Assembly: GCA_947503655.1 (NCBI GenBank)
Contig: CANNEP010000001.1
Coordinates: 54,235-118,234, forward strand
Source: an uncultured Microbacterium sp.
Lineage (GTDB): Bacteria > Actinomycetota > Actinomycetes > Actinomycetales > Microbacteriaceae
Direction: 5' to 3'
Length of the DNA stretch: 64,000 nucleotides
This document shows positions 51,937 through 58,884 of this stretch, piece after piece (position 1 is the first letter of the stretch; every line of letters begins with the position of its first letter). The notes beneath the pieces were generated by a model. That model was given only the letters and a program-made list of their open reading frames with translations. It did no database searches and was not told the DNA's origin. Made by a program: the position numbers and the translations under genes.

Positions 51937-53277
51937 ATGTCTTCGACTCTGCTGACGCGCGACCTTCGCGCTATTCGTCGCGTGGCACCGCCGGATGCCC
52001 CGTGTGAGGCGACGCTGGCGATTGCCGAAAACGGGTCATGCCTGTTGGTCGATAGCGACAATGCGGTGCCCGCCGCGGCAATGCGATTCGTCGGTGCCGA
52101 ACACGTGTGGGCGCCTCTCGATGTGTTTCGACGCACGGATGGGCACGACGTTCTGATGCCGCGGGTGGTGGAACCATTGGAAATGTTCTTGGAGCGCCGT
52201 CGCGGCAGTGAAATGCGTGCGGGGGAGATCGTCACCCTCGGTTGCAGCATTCTGCGGGGAGTGACTGAGTTGCGCGCGGACGATACGGCTGAGCCCGTCG
52301 CGGGTCGGTGGTGGGTGACGGAGGCGGGGCGACCGGTGTTCGTGGTCGCGACGGGGGACTCGGTGGCGGGCGGTGCTGCTCGCATGTTCGAGATGCTGAC
52401 GGAGCACGCGGCAGATCGAGACCTGAATAGGGTGCTGACCGACGCTACGGGGTTGGTTGCGGTCGCTGATGCGATAGAACTTACCGACATCGAGCGGCAG
52501 CTGGTTCACATCGCGGCACCGCAGCCCGTCGAGCTGACGACGCTCGGCTCGCAACTGCAGACCACGCGCGCCTCGGCTGATGCGCTCGTGCCCAAGCGCC
52601 GTGCCGCGTTCGACCGGTTGCTGGAGCCTGGCGGGGCAAGAGAAGTGTCGCAACCAGCGGCGGTGGTGCGTGGGGCTGTCGCGCGGCTGCTCGGTGTCGT
52701 GAAAGCGCGGCGTGAGTCGCGCCGTAAACCGGTGCCACAAAGGAGGAAGCACCGCGCCTCGAAAAAGCGTATGTGGCTCGTGGCGGTCGCGTTGGGACTC
52801 ACCGTCGTGGTCGTCGGAACCATGTGGCCAGACAGCAACGGACCGGAGGGTGTGACGAAGGTCTCTGCGCCGACGACGGAAGCGCCGCCGCAACCCGGTG
52901 ACGCGGATACTGAGGTGCCAGCGCCACCGGCGGCAGAACCTGCCGCGGCGTCACCAGCCGCGCCCGAGGTTCCGGAACCCGCTCCGCCAGCTCCGGCGAC
53001 GATCGTCGCGAAAGAGGGGCAGCCAGAGATCACGGCTGTCGCGACGGCGCTACTCATTGCGGTTGCATCGTGTGAAGGCGAACCGACGTGCGCCGGGCTG
53101 TTGAGCGATGCGACATCTGCGGCCCTCGTGCCGCACGCGGGCGTTGTCGAGCTCATCGATGATTACGGCGGCATCGCCGTGTTTTCAGTGACCCCGCCGG
53201 ACGCGTCGGCGGTCACGGTCGTCATCGAGAATCGTGGCGACCAGTGGCTGATTCGGGAGGTCTATGAAAAGAAGTGA
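51937..53277 (+). CDS. Hypothetical single-pass membrane protein
   Basis: 446 residues. Residues 1-270 are a soluble, presumably cytoplasmic domain (GAEHVWAPLDVFRR, EMRAGEIVTLGCSILRGVTEL, GRWWVTEAGRPVFVV). A basic stretch and one helix (MWLVAVALGLTVVVVGTMW, about 285-303) lead to a Pro/Ala/Glu-rich linker and an extracellular 100-residue domain with a Cys pair (ASCEGEPTCAGLL), ending in a SnoaL/NTF2-like strand pattern. ATG at 51937 follows CTGGGGG; an in-frame extension to 51316 is antisense to DUF4191 and rejected. Confidence 0.75.
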   Translation: MSSTLLTRDLRAIRRVAPPDAPCEATLAIAENGSCLLVDSDNAVPAAAMRFVGAEHVWAPLDVFRRTDGHDVLMPRVVEPLEMFLERRRGSEMRAGEIVTLGCSILRGVTELRADDTAEPVAGRWWVTEAGRPVFVVATGDSVAGGAARMFEMLTEHAADRDLNRVLTDATGLVAVADAIELTDIERQLVHIAAPQPVELTTLGSQLQTTRASADALVPKRRAAFDRLLEPGGAREVSQPAAVVRGAVARLLGVVKARRESRRKPVPQRRKHRASKKRMWLVAVALGLTVVVVGTMWPDSNGPEGVTKVSAPTTEAPPQPGDADTEVPAPPAAEPAAASPAAPEVPEPAPPAPATIVAKEGQPEITAVATALLIAVASCEGEPTCAGLLSDATSAALVPHAGVVELIDDYGGIAVFSVTPPDASAVTVVIENRGDQWLIREVYEKK

Positions 53278-53330
53278 ATGTGGGTCCATGCCGAAGTCGG
53301 CCGATATGACATCGGCCGGCTTCGTGCGCG

Positions 53331-54028
53331 TCAGGCGTTCTGCAGAATCGCGTGCTCGAGGCGAGCGAACGACGCCTCCATGCCGTCTGCCATGCCGGTC
53401 GCGAGGATCATGTCGCGGGTTTCCTTGTCGGGGTACTCGATAAGCACCGTGATGAGGGTGGCAGCGTCCTCTTCGTAGAGGTTGAGGTCATTGAGTGTCT
53501 CCGTCGGCATGCCCTGCATGCGCTCGGTCGTGACCGCGCGGCGTGGCGCGTCGAACATGAGCACTTCGCCTTCGAAGCCGAATGGCTCGCCCTCGGTGTC
53601 GCGATGACCTGCTCGAGCGCTTCGGCCGACGTGAAGTAGCTGGTGTTGACCATGCGGCTACCGTCAGCGGTGTTCTCGAACGTGAACGTCATGCGCATCG
53701 AGTGGAAGCCGTCGAGGGCATTGCCGTCTTCGTCAGCAAACGTGTCCATGACTTCGAAGCTGTGCGGCTCGTTGATCGCGAGAAACTCCCACGAACCCGT
53801 CGACGACTCGCCGCGCGGGCCGTGCATCGTGTAGATCGCGCGGCCGCCGACCGTGTGGTCCCATGCGGTGAACTTGGCGGGCCATCCAGGAGGACCCCAA
53901 AAGCGTTCGAGCTGCGACGGCGTGGTGAACGCGTTCCAGAGTCGCTCGACGGGTGCCGCGAAATCGGCGGTAACCGTCATCGTGAGATTTTCGGCATCGG
54001 TGTGGATATCGGTGACAGGCATTGTCAT
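53331..54028 (-). pseudogene. SRPBCC (AHSA1-like) gene remnant, hybrid of two copies
   Basis: Starts with a normal SRPBCC N-terminus (NLTMTVTADFAAPVERLWNAF...SAEALEQVIA). Near 53600 that frame enters nonsense, and another frame continues with EGEPFGFEGEVLMFDAPRRA...IEYPDKETRDMILATGMADG, the C-terminus of a second SRPBCC paralogue. I read this as a deletion between two tandem genes that fused them out of frame. It is coupled to the ArsR-type gene (ATGA overlap). Confidence 0.72.
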
Positions 54029-54381
54029 GCTTCTTTAGCTGGGGTGGCCTCTGCGGCCATCAGGTCATCAAGTCGGGCGATACGCGACCGCCACATGGCT
54101 TCGTAATGGGCGAGAAGTGCCCGCGCGCGGGCGATCATCTCGGGATTGGCGCGGACAAGCCGCTCGCGTCCTTCGGCGCGTTTGACGATGAGGTTCGCCG
54201 ACTCAAGCACGGCGACGTGCTTTTGAACTGCCGCGAACGACATGTCGTAATCAGCGGCGAGCGTCGAGAGCGACTGTTCCTGCTCGATCGTTCTGCGCAG
54301 GATGTCGCGCCGCGTCGACGTCGCCAGTGCATGAAATACACGGTCGATCTCCGCATCGCTTAGTTCTAATTGTGCAACCAT
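54025..54381 (-). CDS. ArsR-type transcriptional regulator
   Basis: 118 residues: DRVFHALATSTRRDILRRTIEQEQSLSTLAADYDMSFAAVQKHVAVLESANLIVKRAEGRERLV is a classic ArsR winged helix. Such regulators pair with SRPBCC (AHSA1) proteins, as here. No metal-binding Cys is seen. ATG at 54379-54381. Confidence 0.88.
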   Translation of the reverse strand: MVAQLELSDAEIDRVFHALATSTRRDILRRTIEQEQSLSTLAADYDMSFAAVQKHVAVLESANLIVKRAEGRERLVRANPEMIARARALLAHYEAMWRSRIARLDDLMAAEATPAKEA

Positions 54382-54446
54382 TTGGTTGTCCGTTACGCCT
54401 GTGACGGAACCACGTCGAGGGTTTCGTTGTCGAGAACGCGTTGCGG

Positions 54447-54503
54447 TGACACAACCGGCCGTTGGATGACACACCGCTCCGATGGAGTGACACCGTGTGT
54501 CAC
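54447..54503. repeat. TGACAC repeats at regular spacing, possible transposon end
   Basis: TGACAC occurs at 54447, 54467 and 54488 (steps of 20 and 21 bases), and GTGTCAC lies in inverted orientation at 54497-54503. They stand before the TnsA-like remnant, where TnsB-type binding sites of a Tn7-like left end would be expected. Besides these repeats I see nothing in 54382-54638. Confidence 0.45.
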
Positions 54504-54638
54504 GAAACGCCGATGCCTTGCAGAAGTTGCGCCTCTTGCGGGAGGAACATCAGCGGCAGATACGGGAGCGATGGGGCTCCGGTCGCCCCTTCGTCTTCGC
54601 ATCATCCGAACGCGGATACACGTGCGAGAGGGGCTGCG

Positions 54639-55453
54639 ATGCGGCCAGTAGATGAGGCAAAGCCGATCAACCCCCGACGGCGCACGTCGTCCACCGAACT
54701 GCACTGGATCCCTCGTGCGGGCTCCAGCCCTACGAGCGCCGGGCTCCACGAGTGGGCCGTTGTCGATCGAGATCTCGGCGACAGAGACTGGGCGTCGATT
54801 GATCCTATGAGGGTTCGGAAGTCGAAAGGCGTCCGGCATCAGTTCACACCGGCGATGTACTACTGGCAGCGCACTCGATCTCATGTGTGGTGCGAGTCGC
54901 AGCAGGAGCGCTGGGAAGTCCTGTGGCTGGACTACGGCGGGCAGGTAGAACTGCTGTGGGCGCAGCCGCTGGCAATCGCCTTCGGGCACGGTTCCCGGCA
55001 TTGGGAGAATCACACGTCCCTGACTTCCTCGCCCAGTTCACAGACGGAAGCCTTGGGCTTCTCGATGTACGACCCGCAGAGCTCGTTACTGACCATGCGC
55101 GTTTCCAGTTTGAGGAAACGGCAACGATCTGCGACGCGCTGGGCTGGCGCTACAAGGTGCTTGCGGGTCACGACAATCGTGCGACGAGCAATCTGGACTG
55201 CCTGTCGGCATCGCGCCACGACCGGTGCCTGCCCACACGAGAGACGGAACTACGGATCTTGGAGGTGGCCGTCGGCGGTCGCACGCGTGGAGAACTTTGC
55301 CGCATAGTCTCCCCCGACTGCCCGCCTCTGGCGTGCGCATGGGTGGACAACATGGCCTGGCGCCGCTTACTCGACGTCGACCTGGCCGCGGTCTTCAACA
55401 GCGAGACCGTCTACACAACGGCTGATTCAGCGGACGAGGGAAAGGCAGCCTGA
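54639..55453 (+). pseudogene. TnsA-like transposase endonuclease, frameshifted
   Basis: The first part (54639 to about 55005) reads HVWCESQQERWEVLWLDYGGQVELLWAQPLAIAFG, the N-terminal half of TnsA-like endonucleases with the ESxxER motif. The second part continues in another frame (about 55005-55453): SHVPDFLAQFTDGSLGLLDVRPAEL, with the catalytic D and the DVR strand, then GWRYKVLAG. A one-base deletion near 55002-55008 explains the change. The 3' frame ends TGATG into the next gene. Without ribosomal frameshifting the protein would be inactive. Confidence 0.75.
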
Positions 55454-55790
55454 TGTCTGACGAGTACAAGCTTCGGCTCGGCGATACCGTCGAGATCGAG
55501 GGGGAACTCTGGGTTTGGGAGAGCGTCGGGCGCGGAAACGAGGCCAAGCTGCGACGCGACGGCACCGCCGATGATTGGCTCAGCGGCTCGATGCCCGAGT
55601 TGCTCGCCTACGCAGGCACCGCTCGGCGCGACTCGAGCACGCCTCTTCGAAAGACCTCTGGTGACTGGCCGTCCGATGTACTCGACATGGAGAAGCACCT
55701 ACAGGAAGTGTTCCGTGGCATCCCGATGGATCCAACTGCCATCGCTCCACGCCCGCAGTACGACCTGGCCCGGACGACGCAGGAACAGCG
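55453..55790 (+). pseudogene. TnsB/Mu-type transposase N-terminus, cut by IS3
   Basis: About 113 codons: KLRLGDTVEIEGELWVWESVGRGNEAKLRRDG looks like the N-terminal domain of actinobacterial TnsB/Mu-like transposases that follow TnsA, starting in overlap with it. The frame ends two codons inside the IS3 element. The catalytic DDE domain and a TnsC-like ATPase are absent on the far side, so the transposon is no longer autonomous. Confidence 0.65.
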
Positions 55791-55854
55791 GAGGGTCTGC
55801 TGAAGCTTTGGTTGAGTCCAAGACTGCTTCGATCTGAGGATCGATGCTGGAAGG

Positions 55855-56154
55855 ATGATGACTATGCCAACGAAGTACAGTGAGGAATTCAAGCGTGACG
55901 CTGTCGCGCTCGTGGAGTCCGGCCTCACGCAGAAAACCGTGTGTAAAGATCTCGGGATCTCGAAGTCAGCTCTCGCCGCGTGGATTCAAGACGCCAGATT
56001 CACGTCGTATGGGATGACCCCGTCAAAAGACCCTGACGAGCAGCGGGAGATGCACCAAGCGCTCAAACGAATTCGTGAGCTCGAGATGGAAAACGAGGTC
56101 CTCAGGCGCGCGGCAGCGTATCTCTCACAGGTGCACATCACGCCCCCAAAATAG
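55855..56154 (+). CDS. IS3 transposase OrfA
   Basis: 99 residues with helix-turn-helix KYSEEFKRDAVALVESGLTQKTVCKDLGISKSALAAWI and a C-terminal leucine zipper (LKRIRELEMENEVLRRAAAYL). Binds the element's ends. GGAAGG precedes the ATG. The TAG shares one base with the GTG of orfB. Confidence 0.9.
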   Translation: MMTMPTKYSEEFKRDAVALVESGLTQKTVCKDLGISKSALAAWIQDARFTSYGMTPSKDPDEQREMHQALKRIRELEMENEVLRRAAAYLSQVHITPPK

Positions 56155-57035
56155 TGTTCCCGCTCGTCCGTGAGATGGCTGCGACAGGCGCCCGGGTTCG
56201 GGTGCCTGTCGCAGTGGCGTGCAGGGTGCTCGGCTTCAGTGAACAGGCGTACTACCAATGGTTGAAACAGCCCGTGTCGGCGCGTGAGGCTGAAGAGCGG
56301 CATCTGATCGGGTTGCTGCGTGACCTACACGAGGAAGATCCCGAGGGCGGGTACCGAATCCTCGCTGATGACCTCCACGACCTTGGCTATGAGATCTCGG
56401 AGCGGCGGGTGTGGCGTCTGTGTAAGATCGCTGGCCTCCAGTCGGTGATTGCCAAGCGCAAGCGCCGATACCGACGCGCTGGGGCACCCGTGGGTGATGA
56501 TCTCGTTAAGCGCGAGTTCACTGCTGAACGGCTCGATCAGAAATGGTTGGTGGACATCACGGAGCATTGGGCGGGTGAAGGTCGCCTGTACGTGTGTGCG
56601 TTCAAAGACGTGTGTTCGAACCGGATCGTGGGGTACGCCATCGATAAGCGCATGAAAGCATCACTTGCAGTGAGGGCGCTCGAGAACGCGATGATGCAGC
56701 GCGGCTACCCGACAGGCGTCATCGTGCATTCTGATCGAGGAGGTCAATTTCGAAGCAGGAGCTTCCAACACGCGCTCAAACGATCTGGCCTGCGGGGCTC
56801 GATGGGGCGAGTGGGCGCGTGTGGAGATAACGCGGCGATGGAATCGTTCTTCAGTTTGTTGCAGAAGAACGTGCTCGATCGAAAGCCGTGGGGCACACGT
56901 GAGGAGCTCAGGCTCGCGATCGTGCACTGGATCGAGGCGCGGTATCACCGCAAACGTCGGCAGCGCCGGCTGGGGAAGCTGACACCGGTCGAGTTCGAGA
57001 CCATAATGATGGATGCCGTCGCTTTGGCGGCATAA
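56154..57035 (+). CDS. IS3 transposase OrfB (DDE integrase)
   Basis: 293 residues with catalytic D134 (WLVDITEH), D194 (VIVHSDRGGQF) and E230 (GDNAAMESFFSLLQKN), the D-D-35-E layout. Full length, so the element may still be active. It can start at GTG (56154) or be joined to OrfA by frameshifting at the CCCCCAAAA run before the orfA stop. Confidence 0.92.
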   Translation: MFPLVREMAATGARVRVPVAVACRVLGFSEQAYYQWLKQPVSAREAEERHLIGLLRDLHEEDPEGGYRILADDLHDLGYEISERRVWRLCKIAGLQSVIAKRKRRYRRAGAPVGDDLVKREFTAERLDQKWLVDITEHWAGEGRLYVCAFKDVCSNRIVGYAIDKRMKASLAVRALENAMMQRGYPTGVIVHSDRGGQFRSRSFQHALKRSGLRGSMGRVGACGDNAAMESFFSLLQKNVLDRKPWGTREELRLAIVHWIEARYHRKRRQRRLGKLTPVEFETIMMDAVALAA

Positions 57036-57186
57036 ACCCCGGACTCAAGCGAACCTTCAGCAGACCCTCAATTGGAAACCGACGACTCGCACAGCGACCG
57101 GACCGAATGAAGGGGGCGGCCCACACGGGAACAGGACATCGCCGTCAGGGCCAGACGAGTCTCGAACAAGAGGTCCCTGCGTAACT

Positions 57187-57879
57187 TCAACGGCCAGACG
57201 GGAACCGGAACAGTCCGCCCGTAAGCCGATCCATCTCCTCGTCGATTTTCTTTACGATGGAATTCGGGTCCCTCGCCCCTGCTTCGAAGGCAACGTCAAG
57301 GGCACCCGCTATCGCCAAACTCCGTACGGCGCATACGACGAACGCGAAGAGCAGAGATCGGGTCGGAGTCAGCACTCTGAGGTACGGCAGCGCCTCCGGG
57401 TCGATCTCCACCTCGACGCCATCCGCCTTGTACTGCTCCAGCTGACGCACGACCTTGAGCTGTTCATCCGCAATCCTGTAGATCGCCGTGCGCGTGGAGT
57501 CATCGGTGAGGCCCACCATCGTCTTCACCTGGTCCACCTCGATGCTGAAAAGCAGCTCGTGCGCACTCTTGTTTCGCAGCCGGTTGAAGCTCTTCAATGC
57601 GCGAGCGAGCGAGACGTCGGCGGCGCCGGTCGCCTCGGCCAACGCGAGTTTGTGTTCGAACCGCGCGTTCGCCCAGTCAATTGCGTCGGGGCGTTCCAGT
57701 TTGGATCGCGCTGCGTACTCAAGGACGGCCTCGACCCACAAGTGTCCCCGCAGCAACACCCCCATGTCATCGGCGTCCCGGAGCGCGTCCACCAGATCAG
57801 CGAAATGAACGTTCTTCAGGTCAGCGTTCCTAATACCCATGTGTCGAACATAGAGTGCAACGAAACTCGACCACGCCAC
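57187..57879 (-). CDS. HEPN-domain protein, putative ribonuclease effector
   Basis: 230 residues. The helical N-terminal part ADDMGVLLRGHLWVEAVLEY ... ALKSFNRLRNKSAHEL matches HEPN domains, and R102-NKSA-H107 is an intact R-x4-H catalytic motif of HEPN ribonucleases. The C-terminal 100 residues are helical with a hydrophobic SLLFAFVVCAVRSLAIAGAL stretch. Last gene of the leftward operon, 12 bases after the previous stop. I infer an RNA-cutting effector whose action is controlled by the ATPase. GTG at 57879 is used; ATG at 57840 would drop 13 residues. Confidence 0.75.
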   Translation of the reverse strand: MAWSSFVALYVRHMGIRNADLKNVHFADLVDALRDADDMGVLLRGHLWVEAVLEYAARSKLERPDAIDWANARFEHKLALAEATGAADVSLARALKSFNRLRNKSAHELLFSIEVDQVKTMVGLTDDSTRTAIYRIADEQLKVVRQLEQYKADGVEVEIDPEALPYLRVLTPTRSLLFAFVVCAVRSLAIAGALDVAFEAGARDPNSIVKKIDEEMDRLTGGLFRFPSGR

Positions 57880-57891
57880 CCAAAGAAGTGG

Positions 57892-58884
57892 CTATCTTCC
57901 GAGTACTGCCGGGGCTGGCGGCACTGCTTCTCGGACGAAGTCGAGTTCAAGGATGTACTCATGGACGGCCGCGACGCCTTTCGTAGTCTCGCGATCGTAC
58001 CTTTCCGCGAAGGGGACGAGGAAGCTCGCATTGCGCGCAATTCCCTCACACCAGTAGTACCAAGCGAAGCCCAATACGTGGGGTTTCGCTCCGACGGCAC
58101 TGAGGTATAGGTGGTCGAGTTCGCCCAGTAAGTCCACTTTGGAGGAGAGCTCGTGGGCGGTGGCGAACGGATCGTTCGCCGGCGCAAAGATGTGTGAGCC
58201 CGGCCGATAGGAGCGGATGGAGTTGCTGGAATTGGCCAGCATGAGCATGCTCTCCTGATACATGTGCGGCTGAAGCCCGGGGAGACCAAGCAGAATCACA
58301 TGCTCGGCATTCGGCTTGTCTTCGAGCACGGCCGTGACAAGGCTATGGTCGTATCCCGCTCCTACGATCAGCGCGTCGCGAGGGCTCGGCTGGTTCGAAT
58401 GAGCGCCCTCCATGCCGGGGACCAGACCCACCCTTTCCACCGGGCCTCGCGTGAAGGTGGTCCGTTCACCCAGCTTGTACGAATCAGGGTCCGAGTAGAA
58501 GACCGTGGCCTTCGAGACCCCCGCCGTCTTCAACGCGAAAGGCAACATGACGATGTGGAGACGCATCATGCCGGTGATGTCAATGGCGATGGACTTGTCC
58601 TGGAGCGAACCAGACGCTTTCAGTTCGTGGAGCACCTGCGCCCACGACTCTGCCGGGCTTGAACTGCGGGAGGCGTGAACGATCTCCCCGTCAGGAAGTT
58701 CATCAGCGACGTAACCGTACTCGTCGTGAACCAGCCACACCTTTCTCGATGCCTGCACAGCATCCGCCAAGGCGTGGACTCGCGCAGAGTCGTTCAAAGC
58801 CGCGAGGTACAGGTCGTAGTGACGGGTGCGGACCTCTTCGTGATCAAGACGGTTTCGCTTGAAAGCTGCGTATTCGATGTCCAT
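57892..58884 (-). CDS. Uncharacterised Rossmann-like protein of the defence-like operon
   Basis: 330 residues, no known family. Distinct motifs are IDITGMMR (101-108), FYSDPDSY (129-136), a glycine-rich strand-turn ALIVGAGYDHSLV (171-183) that looks like a Rossmann nucleotide-binding loop, LLGLPGLQPHMYQE (198-211), and a C-terminal KPHVLGFAWYYW and FAERYDRETTKGV. Two nucleotide-binding-like halves are suggested. A sensor or nucleotide-modifying role is possible. Its ATG overlaps the ATPase stop (TGATG), so the two are coupled. Confidence 0.8.
   Translation of the reverse strand: MDIEYAAFKRNRLDHEEVRTRHYDLYLAALNDSARVHALADAVQASRKVWLVHDEYGYVADELPDGEIVHASRSSSPAESWAQVLHELKASGSLQDKSIAIDITGMMRLHIVMLPFALKTAGVSKATVFYSDPDSYKLGERTTFTRGPVERVGLVPGMEGAHSNQPSPRDALIVGAGYDHSLVTAVLEDKPNAEHVILLGLPGLQPHMYQESMLMLANSSNSIRSYRPGSHIFAPANDPFATAHELSSKVDLLGELDHLYLSAVGAKPHVLGFAWYYWCEGIARNASFLVPFAERYDRETTKGVAAVHEYILELDFVREAVPPAPAVLGR

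Larger units (their letters stand above)
55791..57069 (+). mobile_element. IS3-family insertion sequence
   Basis: About 1.28 kb with imperfect terminal inverted repeats: left GAGGGTCTGCTGAAG begins at 55791 and matches the right end (57055-57069) perfectly for 15 bases, then with three differences to about 29 bases. Contains orfA and orfB. No obvious target duplication flanks it. It interrupts the TnsB-like gene. Confidence 0.85.

Noticed and set aside
57013-58110. 365-residue plus-strand frame opposite the HEPN and Rossmann-like genes
   Set aside because: Its protein has no recognisable domain, begins inside the IS3 orfB, and lies antisense to well-formed, overlapping operon genes.
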